Assembly: GCA_964475955.1 (NCBI GenBank)
Contig: CAYYZY010000047.1
Span: 1-45,906, forward strand
Length of the DNA stretch: 45,906 bases
Source of the DNA: DATKZH01 sp964475955
Lineage (GTDB): Bacteria; Planctomycetota; Planctomycetia; Pirellulales; Thermoguttaceae
Reading direction: 5' to 3'
The notes under the pieces are model-generated. The model was not told where the DNA came from. It saw only the letters and a list, made by a program, of their open reading frames with translations, and ran no database searches. The position numbers were made by a program, and so were the translations under genes. Every line of letters begins with the position of its first letter. Within the stretch, counting starts at the first letter, position 1. Positions 17,128 through 25,449 of this stretch are shown here, in pieces.

Positions 17128-18061
17128 CGCCGCTCCCCCCATTGCCGCTCACGCTGCCGACGCCGTGCACGCGGCGCCCGGGGTGAGCCTCGCTCTCCTC
17201 GATCACGCGCAGGAAGAGGTCTTCCAGCGTGGTCGTCGGATGGCCCGACGAAATCAGCTCGCCCCGCTCGGCCCGAATCGCCTCCTTCACCTTCTCCTGG
17301 CCGGCCTCGCTCAGGCCCGACACGCGGAACTCGGTCACGTCGCGCATCCTCAGCAGGCTGTCGACCGATCCCAACTCCTTCAGCTCGCCCTGGTGCAGGA
17401 TGCCGATCCGGTCGCACACGTCCTGCACGTCGGCCAGCAGGTGGCTGCACATCACGATCGTCTTGGGCCGCTTCTTCGGGTTCTCCTCGTGTTCGTGCTT
17501 GAGCTTGAGAATCAAGTCCTTCATGCTTCGCGTGCCGATCGGGTCGAGCCCGGAGGTCGGCTCGTCGAGAAGAATCAGCTCGGGATCGTTGATCAGCGCC
17601 TGGGCCAGCCCGATTCGCCGCGTCATCCCCTTCGAGTATTCCCGCAACTGACGCCGCCTCGCCGAGCTCAGGCCGACCATTTCGATCAGCTCGTTCGCTC
17701 GGCGACGACGCTCCGCCCCCGACATGTTGAACAAACGCCCGTAGAAATCGAGCGTCTCTTCCGCGTTGAGGAACCGGTACAGGTACGATTCCTCGGGCAG
17801 GTAGCCGACGCGTTCGTTCTTGGTGACGTTCGTCGCTTCTCGGCCGAAGACCAGGGCCCGCCCGTTGGTGGGGTGCAGCAGCCCCAGGAGCAGCTTCATC
17901 GTGGTCGTCTTGCCCGATCCGTTGGGCCCCAGCAAACCGAAGATCTCGTTCCGTCGAATCTCCAGATTGAGCGACTTCAAGGCCCGCACTTTCTGCCGGC
18001 CCCAAAAATCGCGGTAGACCTTGGTCAAGTTCTCAGCCTTGATCACAATCTCGTCGGACAT
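17117..18061 (-). CDS. ABC transporter ATP-binding protein
   Basis: The protein has 314 residues. Walker A is GPNGSGKTT (45-53), the signature reads YSKGMTRRIGLAQAL (from 142), Walker B is LILLDEPTSGLDP (from 162) and the switch histidine is in CSHLLADV (His207). It resembles the ATPases of ABC-2 exporters such as the NatA/GldA type. The C-terminal ~90 residues form an accessory domain ending in a glycine/serine-rich tail (GSVSGNGGSGDGY). The last codons of that tail overlap the permease start. It is the first gene of the four-gene operon. Confidence 0.93.
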   Translation of the reverse strand: MSDEIVIKAENLTKVYRDFWGRQKVRALKSLNLEIRRNEIFGLLGPNGSGKTTTMKLLLGLLHPTNGRALVFGREATNVTKNERVGYLPEESYLYRFLNAEETLDFYGRLFNMSGAERRRRANELIEMVGLSSARRRQLREYSKGMTRRIGLAQALINDPELILLDEPTSGLDPIGTRSMKDLILKLKHEHEENPKKRPKTIVMCSHLLADVQDVCDRIGILHQGELKELGSVDSLLRMRDVTEFRVSGLSEAGQEKVKEAIRAERGELISSGHPTTTLEDLFLRVIEESEAHPGRRVHGVGSVSGNGGSGDGY

Positions 18062-18612
18062 TCTCGTGCCTCGCGATGGCGGGAGACTCCAAAATCGTGC
18101 TTAATACGTCGCCCGCAGGGTAGCAGTTCACTCTTCCCCCCAAGAGAAGACCTTTCACCGGTCGGGAAACCTCCACCTTCGCAGGTGTCGATTCCACGAC
18201 GCCCAGGAATTAGGTAAATCTTTACCTGAAAGCAAGTTGCGGACTAGACAGAATTGGGAATTTGCGGAATCGAGTGGAACTAAGAGGAGGTTTTGGGGAG
18301 ACAATCGGGTGGGTCACCTCTTCTAAGCCTGATTTTAATCGAACGCCAGATGGAAGTCGAGGCTCCCGAACATTTGCCCCCCCGAACGGGACCGCCCCGC
18401 TGGGCCGCTGTCTGTGACCGTTCTCCGGGTTACATGCTTGCTGGGGGTGCCGACTACCAGATTCCCCCGCGAAACTGGCCGCAATCCGCGGACGAACCGG
18501 TCACCTGAGGGGCCGTAGCCGCTGGCGCGTTCACGCAGGCAGGTCTGCGGACCCCGCGGGCAACCGTCGCGGCGACCCGACCCCAGCCCGTTCGTCCGCT
18601 TTCCGTGGACGT
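18062..18612. other. spacer upstream of the ABC operon
   Basis: The 550 bases hold no gene that I can support. The part near 18170-18350 is AT-richer and contains the palindrome at 18212-18227; the promoter of the leftward ABC operon probably lies there. The part 18360-18612 belongs to the 3' side of the SIS-domain gene, and I see nothing in it. Confidence 0.5.
18212..18227. promoter_or_regulatory. 16-bp perfect palindrome upstream of the ABC operon
   Basis: AGGTAAATCTTTACCT is a 7-bp inverted repeat around TC, located about 150 bases upstream of the ATPase start in an AT-rich island. Its size suits a dimeric repressor operator, but the regulator is unknown. Confidence 0.35.
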
Positions 18613-19374
18613 TCAAAGCATCTTCACGCGGGGCGAGTACTTCTCGACGAACTGCGCGTTGAACTGGTCGCCTCCCGGCGCGTTGGCGCTTCGCCAGACG
18701 GGCGGCTCGACGCCCCGGGCGACGCACTGGCGGACCGTCTCGATCTCCAGCCGGTGGGCGATGTAGAAGTCGATCAGGTTCGAGTTCGGGGCGATGGGCG
18801 TGTCGAACCCGGGCACCTCGACCGCGCAGTCGCCCACCTCGTTGTAGTCGTCGATGCATACGTCGGCCAGGTCGAAGAGGTTCTTGCCGCTGGGGTGCCG
18901 GATGAAGTGATCGGCGGGCATCTCTTGCTGCCAGAGCGACGAGCTGACGGCCACGAGCTTCGCGCCGGCCTCTTTCGCCTCGAGGGCCGCGTCGATCGTG
19001 GCCGGGTTGATACCGATGTTGTGGAAGATCACGAGCACTTCGTCGGGCTCGAGGCGAAAGTACTTGACGATGCTCCGTCCATAGTTGACGCACCGCTCCA
19101 GCTCCAGGTATTTCAGCGCCTGATTGAAGACGGAGAGGCCGGTTTCCATCAGCGGATTGATGTTGGCCAGCCCGCCGGCGCGGAAGAACATCTCGCCCAT
19201 GACGAGCGTCGTGTGCCCCCCGCCGCCGTAGACGTGGATCAGCCGGTCCTCGGCGATGGCGTCGGCCATCAACGAGGCCGCCCTTTCGATGTTCTCCTGC
19301 TGTTCGCGCTCGACTCTGCGCATCAGCGCCATCGTTTTCTCGAGATAGCCGAAATCGGGTGCCTGGTTGTCCAC
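18613..19374 (-). CDS. SIS-domain phosphosugar-binding protein
   Basis: The protein has 253 residues. It starts with GTG at 19374, and AAGGAG lies 7 bases upstream. The SIS fold is visible in IHVYGGGGHTTLVMGEMFF, DEVLVIFHNIGINPATIDAA and AKLVAVSSSLWQQEMP, the usual nucleotide-like and sugar-phosphate-binding loops. The overall form matches the stand-alone 'sugar isomerase domain' proteins (UPF0309-like) of about 240-250 residues. It lies 96 bases downstream of the TIM-barrel-like gene on the same strand and is probably co-transcribed with it. The phosphosugar is unknown. Confidence 0.8.
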   Translation of the reverse strand: MDNQAPDFGYLEKTMALMRRVEREQQENIERAASLMADAIAEDRLIHVYGGGGHTTLVMGEMFFRAGGLANINPLMETGLSVFNQALKYLELERCVNYGRSIVKYFRLEPDEVLVIFHNIGINPATIDAALEAKEAGAKLVAVSSSLWQQEMPADHFIRHPSGKNLFDLADVCIDDYNEVGDCAVEVPGFDTPIAPNSNLIDFYIAHRLEIETVRQCVARGVEPPVWRSANAPGGDQFNAQFVEKYSPRVKML

Positions 19375-19470
19375 GTGGCTCTCCTTCTTACGTGTTCGCT
19401 CAGCCGAGTGAAACCGATCGTTCTGCCGCCTTTTCGCTGCCTCTCATCCTCTTGCGCGTCTCTGGCCCCG

Positions 19471-20502
19471 TCAACGCCCCAGGACCTGTCCGTAGGCCCT
19501 GCCGATGGTGTCCCACACTTCCCGGGCCCGCGGCGCGGCCAGCACCGTGCCCCGGCCGCCGCGGTAGGTCCAGGCGAACAGGCTCTCGACGCCCAACTCG
19601 GCGTACATCTGCACGACGGCGGCGATCTCGTCGAGGTCTTCCGGCTCCTGGTAGTAGCCCATGATCCACCGTTGCGAGCCGACGCCGTTTTGCCGGGCGA
19701 CCGCGACGGTCCGCTCGGTGATCGAGCGAAAGAAGCTCCGCGGCAACTGGTACGAGAGGATGGTCGTGCTGAATACGTCGCACGCGTCGGAAGCCGCCAC
19801 CTTGTCCCAATCGTCGTAGCCGCGGTTCTCGGTCACGTAGTACGTTCCCAGCGTGGCGTGCACGCAGCAGATGATCTTCGACGCCGGCCGAATCGCCCTG
19901 ATCCGCCGCGAGGCCGTCTCGAGAACGTCCAACGCGCGCCGGCGCCGGAACCGCTTCAGCTCCATGGTCAACTGCCGCGGCATCTCGTAGCCGTAGTGCT
20001 CCTCGAACGTGCGCCGGCAATAGGGGCAGCGGCAGCTCCAGTCGTCGCCGGCCCCGCCGGTGATCGAGGCGTAGCTCTTCGGCAGCGCGTAGTGCGGCTC
20101 GTCCCAGAAGAAGCCGTCGGCGTCGACCTCGCAGGCGAGCCGTTCGCACAGTTCGAAGAAGTACTCCCGGAACGCGGGCGTGTTGAAGCAGGCGGCCGGC
20201 AGCGGCTCGTCGCTGAAGGCCGAAACCTGCCGGTTGCCCGCGTTGTTGGTCAGAAACAGGCTGGGAGGCTCGCCGCCGAACCACTTGCCGATGCCCCAGG
20301 TGTCGAGGTAGACCGAGAGCCCCATCTCCTTGCCGGCCTGCACCACTTCCAAAATGCTCGAGCGCCAGAAATCGAGGTCGAACTCCGAAAGGGCCAAGAG
20401 CACGGCCGTGCAGTGGTGGTCGATCATCTCGCGGAAGTCGCGCTCGGCGTGCTCCACGTAGCTCAGCCCGTAATAGCTCACGCCGGTTTCGGTAACGGCC
20501 AT
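19471..20502 (-). CDS. putative glycosidase-like TIM-barrel protein
   Basis: The protein has 343 residues from the ATG at 20502. A second ATG at 20508 is too close to the GGAG site. There is no signal peptide. The start VSYYGLSYVEHAERDFREMI and the segment VDADGFFWDEPHYALPKSY, with an acidic pair at a strand end, look like a glycoside-hydrolase barrel. A CRCPYCRRTFEEHYG motif (Cys-x-Cys-x-x-Cys) resembles the metal-binding or structural loop of GH42-like proteins. A later strand reads WIMGYYQEPEDLDEI. I cannot name a family. Its neighbours are a SIS-domain protein and a sugar-type regulator, which supports carbohydrate use. Confidence 0.6.
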   Translation of the reverse strand: MAVTETGVSYYGLSYVEHAERDFREMIDHHCTAVLLALSEFDLDFWRSSILEVVQAGKEMGLSVYLDTWGIGKWFGGEPPSLFLTNNAGNRQVSAFSDEPLPAACFNTPAFREYFFELCERLACEVDADGFFWDEPHYALPKSYASITGGAGDDWSCRCPYCRRTFEEHYGYEMPRQLTMELKRFRRRRALDVLETASRRIRAIRPASKIICCVHATLGTYYVTENRGYDDWDKVAASDACDVFSTTILSYQLPRSFFRSITERTVAVARQNGVGSQRWIMGYYQEPEDLDEIAAVVQMYAELGVESLFAWTYRGGRGTVLAAPRAREVWDTIGRAYGQVLGR

Positions 20503-20529
20503 GGTCATGTCTCCGGAAGGAAGGGAACG

Positions 20530-20822
20530 AACCACAGATGGACACGGATGAACACGGACGAATATCGAGTCTTTGACCGTGATGATGCGCGCGTGGTGCG
20601 CGCATGTTGTGGGGCACGTTTCCAACGTGCCATTGGGTTGTGGGCACGTTGGAAATGTGCCCCACGTCAGGTGAATAGGGGTGAATACGGATTAACATGG
20701 ATGAGCACGGATGGGAATGGAAGGACCGGGCTTCAATAGCCTCCACTGCTGCCTCCGCGTCTCAAGCCCGGCGTATCCCCTAATCATACCCAATCCGTGT
20801 TCATCCGCGTTCATCTGCGGTT
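20530..20822. repeat. composite repeat island (families E and C)
   Basis: Family E is built from ACACGGATGAACACGGA-like units at 20530-20560, a degenerate copy at 20681-20714, and an inverted copy at 20792-20822. Between them, 20609-20665 holds two back-to-back family C hairpins (GGGGCACGTTTCCAACGTGC and its partner). The island fills the gap between the regulator gene and the TIM-barrel gene, and its right end overlaps the regulator's last codons. Confidence 0.75.
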
Positions 20823-21952
20823 TCCGATTGTACGGTCTTCGAAGCCTCTCTCGGCCGGGCACCCCTGGCCTGCGGATCGGTGCTCCGGCGGACCACCAGG
20901 TGCGGTTCGAGCAGGATGCGATGCGGCGGGCGCTTCGGCGCCCCTTCGATCCGGTCGACCAGGTTCTGCACGGCCAGCCGCGCGATCGACTCTACAGGAT
21001 ACGCGACGCTGGTCAACGGCGGACTGGTCACGCGGCATTGGGGCAGGTTGTCGAACCCGGCGACGGCCACTTCGTCCGGCACGGCGAGGCCCCGCTCCTG
21101 GCAGCACTGCATCGCGCCGATGGCCAACAGGTCGTTGAACGCGAACACGGCTCGCGGGCGCCGGCCGGCTTCGAGCAGTCGCTGCATGGCGCGACGGCCG
21201 TGGACGACGTTGCGGCCGTCGCCGTCGGCGGTGGCTCCCGGCGCCAGCTCGACGCCCTCCTGCTCCAGCGCCGTGCGGAAGCCCTGCCATCGCTCGTCGC
21301 GCCGCAGGCGCGGTCCGAAGCCGAGGTAGCCGAACGATTCGTACCCCAGGCTCATCAGGTGGCCGGCCACCGCGGCGCCGCCGGCGAAGTTGTGGGCGAC
21401 CACGAAGTCGGCCTCCACCCCCTCCACGCGGCGGCTGACGAACAACAGAGGCACCCCCCGATCGATCAGCTCCCGGTACAGGCCGGGGCAGGCCTCGTCC
21501 AGGCCAGGGCAGATCAACAGCCCCTCGACCCCGATCTCCAAGAACCCTTCGATCAGGCTGCGCTCCCGCGGGAAGTCGGACTCGCTACTGCCCGACAGGA
21601 CCTGGAACCCCCGCTCCCCGGCCGCGCGCTGCACGTCGCGGCACACCCGGCCGAAAAACGGGTTGGTGATGTCGGTCACCACGAGGCCGAGCCGCCGGGG
21701 CGAGTACGGCGACTCGCCGCCCGACGCGCCCTGCGCCGCGGCGGCCGGGCCGATCTTCGCCGGGCTGGTCGAATCGCCGATCAATAGCCCTCCGGCCTTG
21801 ACCCGCTGCACGGCTTTCTGCGCGGTGGTCAGGGCGACTCCAAACCGTACGGCCAGCTCGCGGACCGTCATGAATCGTTCACCCGGCGGGCCATGCCGTC
21901 CGGCAAGGATCTCGGTCTTCAGTTGCTCGGCGATCTGCTCGAACTTGGCCAT
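20801..21952 (-). CDS. GntR-type HTH / LacI-type sugar-binding transcriptional regulator
   Basis: The protein has 383 residues from the ATG at 21952. The N-terminal winged helix is of GntR type (FEQIAEQLKTEILAGRHGPP, then MTVRELAVRFGVALTTAQKA). Residues ~85-365 are a LacI/GalR periplasmic-binding-protein-like sensor (LGLVVTDITNPFFGRVCRD, LLICPGLDE, AVFAFNDLLAIGAM, VAVAGFDNLPQCRVTSPPLT). This domain order is that of AraR-like regulators. The likely targets are the adjacent TIM-barrel/SIS genes and the divergent beta-helix gene. The last ~11 residues and the stop codon are encoded inside repeat E, so the native C-terminus may have been altered. Confidence 0.85.
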   Translation of the reverse strand: MAKFEQIAEQLKTEILAGRHGPPGERFMTVRELAVRFGVALTTAQKAVQRVKAGGLLIGDSTSPAKIGPAAAAQGASGGESPYSPRRLGLVVTDITNPFFGRVCRDVQRAAGERGFQVLSGSSESDFPRERSLIEGFLEIGVEGLLICPGLDEACPGLYRELIDRGVPLLFVSRRVEGVEADFVVAHNFAGGAAVAGHLMSLGYESFGYLGFGPRLRRDERWQGFRTALEQEGVELAPGATADGDGRNVVHGRRAMQRLLEAGRRPRAVFAFNDLLAIGAMQCCQERGLAVPDEVAVAGFDNLPQCRVTSPPLTSVAYPVESIARLAVQNLVDRIEGAPKRPPHRILLEPHLVVRRSTDPQARGARPREASKTVQSETADERG

Positions 21953-22063
21953 CGTTCGGTTGGCACGGGAGCGCACAAGATCACAACAAGGATAGAACAA
22001 GATCGATTCTATTGGAACAAGCCTTTCCGTCAACCCCCAAGAAACGAAACAGTGCCCCGAAGG

Positions 22064-22100
22064 TCTCCTTTGCGCCTTCGCGCCTTTGCGAGCCCCCTGT
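22064..22100 (-). repeat. dispersed repeat family F
   Basis: Read on the reverse strand it contains GGCTCGCAAAGGCGCGAAGG followed by CGCAAAGGAGA. The same motif occurs at 27978-28014. Both copies lie 5' of a leftward gene or in its flank. Confidence 0.6.
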
Positions 22101-22227
22101 CGTCGCGTCTTCCACCGTGTGTTCGCGACCGCGGCTGGCGAGGTAGAATCGTCGTGCCGGCCCGGCTCGCCAAGCCATGCGGGACCGGGCCCGTGCGAAA
22201 TCGGAAGATCACCTTGAGGGAGGCACC

Positions 22228-24084
22228 ATGTCATCCGCCCAGAAATCGTGTTTGCTCGCAAGTCTGCTCACTTTGCTCATCGCGACCCCCGCAGGGGCCC
22301 GTACTTTCTATGTCGACTCGCATCGCGGACGGGACGACGCCGACGGCCGGAGCGAGCATGAGGCATGGCGCAGCCTGGACCGCGTCAACGCGGCCGAGTT
22401 GAAGCCGGGCGATACCGTGCGGTTCCGATGCGGCGGCACGTGGCGTGGCTCGCTCGTGCCCGCAAGCGGCGACGAAAACGCCCCAATCACCTACACGAGC
22501 CATGGCGAGGGCCCCAAGCCCCTCTTGCTCGGCTCCCGGCCGAGGAACCGGCCGGAAGACTGGGTGCGAGTCGACGACGAGCTCTGGGCGACCCTGCCTA
22601 TGGAGTATCGGGTGGAAGGACAGGTGCTCGACCTGCGGCGGAGCAAGTGGGGGCATCACCAGGAGGCGGGCGCCCGCGTGCGGGTCGCCGAGGAGGAAGG
22701 TCCCGAGGGGCGGTTCTTGCGGTTCACCTGCGAGAGCAGCGGCCGCGCAGCGAACCACGTGCAGGTTTGGGGGCCGGAGCTGGCCGTCGAGAAGGACGCC
22801 TGCCTGCTGATGCGATTCCGCGCCCGGAGTACGAAGCCGTTCCGCGTGGGCCGGATGTCGATCCGCCAGGGCGGGTCGCCTTGGAGAGCATTTGGCACGG
22901 CCCGCCCTTCTAACCGGGAGATCGGCCCGGAGTGGGAAGAGTTCCAGGCCGTGTTCCAGGTCTCCGAATCGTCGCCGTCGGCCAGGCTGCACGTGTACCT
23001 GGGCGGAGTCTTGCCGGAGGGGGCCGTGTTCGATTTCCAGCCGCAGCGCCTCGACGCGGCGACCCCCAGCGTCGCCGATCCCCTTTCGGTCGACGTAGGC
23101 AACGTCATCTTCGACCACGGCGAGCGCTGCGGCTGGAAGAAGTGGTCGGTCGACGAACTGGAGAACCCGTACGACTATTACTACGACGGCCCCTCGTGGC
23201 GCGTCTTCCTCCGCTCGCCCGCAAACCCGGCGACGCTCCACGAGAGCGTCGAATGCGCCCTGCGGCGGCACGTGGTCAACCAGGGCAATACGCATCACGT
23301 GGTCTACGACGGGCTGGCCGTGAAGTACGGCGCCGCGCACGGTTTCGGGGGCGGGGGAACGCACCACCTGGTCATCCGCAACTGCGACCTGGCCTACATC
23401 GGCGGCGGGCACCAGTTCACCAAGCCCGACGGCACGCCGGTCCGTTTCGGCAACGCGATCGAGTTTTGGGGGGCGGCGCACGACAACCTGGTCGAGGGGT
23501 GCCGCATCTGGGAGGTCTACGACGCGGCGCTAACGAACCAGGGACGCGGCCCCTCGTCGAAGCAGGTCAACATCACCTACCGCAACAACGTCATCTGGAA
23601 TGCCGAGTACTCGTTCGAGTACTGGAACAACCCCGAAACGGCGGTGACGCGGAACATCCGCTTCGTCAACAATACGTGCGTCAACGCCGGCACGGTCTGG
23701 TCGCACGCGCAGCGCCCGAACCCCAACGGCAGCCACCTGATGTTCTACACCAACACGGCCGCGACTTCGGGCTTCGAGGTGAAGTACAACGTCTTCTGCG
23801 GCGTCACCGAGTGGGGGAGCCGCTACTCGGCCGGGTGGGAGAAGCTGCCCGAGATGGACCACAACCTGTGGTTCAGCCGCCGGGGCGTGATGGTGAACTG
23901 GTTCGGCAAGCAGGTCCGCGGTTTCGAGGAGTATCGCCGGACGACGGGGCTCGACGCCCATTCGGTGTTCGCCGATCCGCAGTTCGTCGACGCCGCCCGG
24001 GGCGACTACCGCCTCGCTCCCGACAGCCCGGCGCGCAACCTCCGCCCCGACGGCGGCCCGGTCGGGGCCGAGTCGCTGTGGTAG
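22228..24084 (+). CDS. secreted right-handed beta-helix protein with embedded carbohydrate-binding-like domain
   Basis: The protein has 618 residues. The ATG at 22228 follows GAGGGAGG. A signal peptide is present (SCLLASLLTLLIATPAGA). It begins with the FYVDSHRGRDDADGRSEHEA block typical of planctomycete beta-helix proteins. Residues ~130-270 read as an inserted beta-sandwich (FLRFTCESSGRAANHVQVWG; ACLLMRFRARSTKPFRVG), like a CBM4_9-type module. The remaining helix coils include HHLVIRNCDLAYIGGGHQF and NLVEGCRIWEVYDAALTNQG and end with DPQFVDAARGDYRLAPDSPA. A polysaccharide lyase or binding role outside the cytoplasm is inferred. It is divergent from the GntR/LacI-type regulator. Confidence 0.82.
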   Translation: MSSAQKSCLLASLLTLLIATPAGARTFYVDSHRGRDDADGRSEHEAWRSLDRVNAAELKPGDTVRFRCGGTWRGSLVPASGDENAPITYTSHGEGPKPLLLGSRPRNRPEDWVRVDDELWATLPMEYRVEGQVLDLRRSKWGHHQEAGARVRVAEEEGPEGRFLRFTCESSGRAANHVQVWGPELAVEKDACLLMRFRARSTKPFRVGRMSIRQGGSPWRAFGTARPSNREIGPEWEEFQAVFQVSESSPSARLHVYLGGVLPEGAVFDFQPQRLDAATPSVADPLSVDVGNVIFDHGERCGWKKWSVDELENPYDYYYDGPSWRVFLRSPANPATLHESVECALRRHVVNQGNTHHVVYDGLAVKYGAAHGFGGGGTHHLVIRNCDLAYIGGGHQFTKPDGTPVRFGNAIEFWGAAHDNLVEGCRIWEVYDAALTNQGRGPSSKQVNITYRNNVIWNAEYSFEYWNNPETAVTRNIRFVNNTCVNAGTVWSHAQRPNPNGSHLMFYTNTAATSGFEVKYNVFCGVTEWGSRYSAGWEKLPEMDHNLWFSRRGVMVNWFGKQVRGFEEYRRTTGLDAHSVFADPQFVDAARGDYRLAPDSPARNLRPDGGPVGAESLW

Positions 24085-24170
24085 CGCCGGACGCAAGCCG
24101 AACGCACCGCCGCGGGTCGGCTGAAGCCGGTCGGAAGTCTGCCACGAGCTTCAACGGGTGGGAAGAGCGC

Positions 24171-24240
24171 TGTAGGAAGCGGCCTGTGTGCCGCTGCGGA
24201 ATTCTCGAGGACGGAACGCCGCGGAGGGCGTTCCCCACAG
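24171..24240 (+). repeat. dispersed repeat family A
   Basis: TGTAGGAAGCGGCCTGTGTG, a CTGCGGAATTC centre and the GGAACGCC...GGGCGTTCC hairpin match the copies at 10951 and 25738 (inverted). It lies 86 bases 3' of the beta-helix gene. Confidence 0.75.
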
Positions 24241-24299
24241 TGGGTGCGAGCCCGTCGCGGCCGTTCATGTGAATGGTGTTTATCCCATCATCCCCGGCC

Positions 24300-24648
24300 A
24301 CCCGCCCGTTCACTGCACGGTCCGAGGTTCTGCTCCCAACTCGGCCACGGCCTGGCGGACCTGTTCCGGGTCGGTCGGGTGGGGTTGGCGGCCTGTAAGG
24401 GAGCGATTTGCATCGCCGCGATCAGGCCGGTCACCGCGACCCCGACCAGCGCGGCGGCCGAGACGCACCACAGGTGCCGTCCCGCAGGCGCGGTCAGCTC
24501 GTACAGGCACGACCAGCCAGCGGAACATGTTGTCGTTGACCGCCCCGAGGAACTGGGCGACCAGCAGGCCGAGAAAGCTTCGCGAAGCGAGCCCACGCCC
24601 CGCGCCGCTGTCCGGTGATTCCCGCGTCTGGTGAATCTCGGCACTCAC
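24300..24648 (-). pseudogene. decayed MFS transporter (LplT/Aas-like), internally deleted
   Basis: A GTG at 24648 opens a leftward frame whose residues ~22-45 read RSFLGLLVAQFLGAVNDNMF and RWLVVP, the first helix of lysophospholipid-transporter-like MFS proteins. After that point protein character jumps to another frame, which reads GRHLWCVSAAALVGVAVTGL followed by MQIAPLQAANPTRP. That looks like a mid-protein segment of the same family. About 100 residues appear to have been lost between the two parts, together with a frameshift, and everything after them is missing. The gene is therefore a remnant. The nearby repeats A may mark the rearrangement. Confidence 0.5.
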
Positions 24649-24862
24649 CGCTGGCCCCCCACCCGGAAGAAACGCTCTCCGACACAAGTGGCGTCATTTT
24701 AGGCACTTCAGGCAAACAGTTGAACCGGCGCGCCCGGGAAGGTATTCTTTCCTTGATGCTGCCGCGTGGTTCGTCTTGCCGCGGCAAAGCCAGCTTGCCG
24801 CCCGGGACGGTGGGAGTCGACCCGCCGCGGCGTTGACAAGCCCCACGGCTTGCAGCACGGAC

Positions 24863-25048
24863 ATGCCCCCCACGCTTTCTTCCTCCACGCTGCTGGTGAT
24901 CTGCCTGATCGCCATGTTGGCCATGGCTTCGCTCGTCGTCGCCGGCGCATTCGCCCTGCGGGAGCGCCGCCTGCGGACTCAGAAGCGAAACATGAAGCAC
25001 ATCCGAACGCTCGGCCAGATTGCGAGCCGACACGAGCGCCGCCGCTGA
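24863..25048 (+). CDS. small single-pass membrane protein
   Basis: The protein has 61 residues from the ATG at 24863. A single strongly hydrophobic helix (LLVICLIAMLAMASLVVAGA) is followed by a very basic tail (RERRLRTQKRNMKHIRT, ending RHERRR), as in a type I-like small membrane protein with a cytoplasmic positive tail. The ribosome-binding site is weak. No family was recognised. The clear amphipathic organisation is the only support for coding. Confidence 0.4.
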   Translation: MPPTLSSSTLLVICLIAMLAMASLVVAGAFALRERRLRTQKRNMKHIRTLGQIASRHERRR

Positions 25049-25229
25049 GGTCTCCTTCCCTGCCAGCCGCTTCCTCTCCCGGCAAAGCGGCCCTCGGCGT
25101 ATGCTAGACTTGATTAGGCCCTCCCGCTCGGACTGCGCCACCGGAGCGCGATCGACGGCACGCTCATCTCCGCTTCGACTGGGCCCCCTCGTAACTTGTT
25201 GCGCGCCCGTGTGTGGGAGACTGCCCGAC

Positions 25230-25400
25230 GTGCTGGCCCGGTGCCCCAAATGCGGGAGGTCGATCAAGGCGTCGAGCTCTCAGTGTCCGTACTGCGGCGG
25301 GAAGCGCAAATCCCGCACGCTGGGCACGGGCCTTTGGGTCGCGCTGCTGGCGGCTTTCGGAGCGGCCGCAGCCGTGCTCTGGTGGTGGTTGGCCCGGTGA
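25230..25400 (+). CDS. small zinc-ribbon membrane protein
   Basis: The protein has 56 residues from the GTG at 25230 (VLARCPKCGRSIKASSSQC). Two CxxC pairs, CPKCG and CPYCG, separated by nine residues form a zinc ribbon. A basic linker (GKRKSRTLG) and a C-terminal membrane helix (LWVALLAAFGAAAAVLWWWL) follow. This ribbon-plus-helix form is common in planctomycete and other small proteins of unknown role. An upstream start in the same frame is possible but adds no recognisable sequence. It follows the preceding small membrane protein gene by 180 bases. Confidence 0.5.
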   Translation: MLARCPKCGRSIKASSSQCPYCGGKRKSRTLGTGLWVALLAAFGAAAAVLWWWLAR

Positions 25401-25449
25401 AAGGCGATCATGGCGCGGGACACACCCGTAGAAAAAACGTCCCGCGGCG

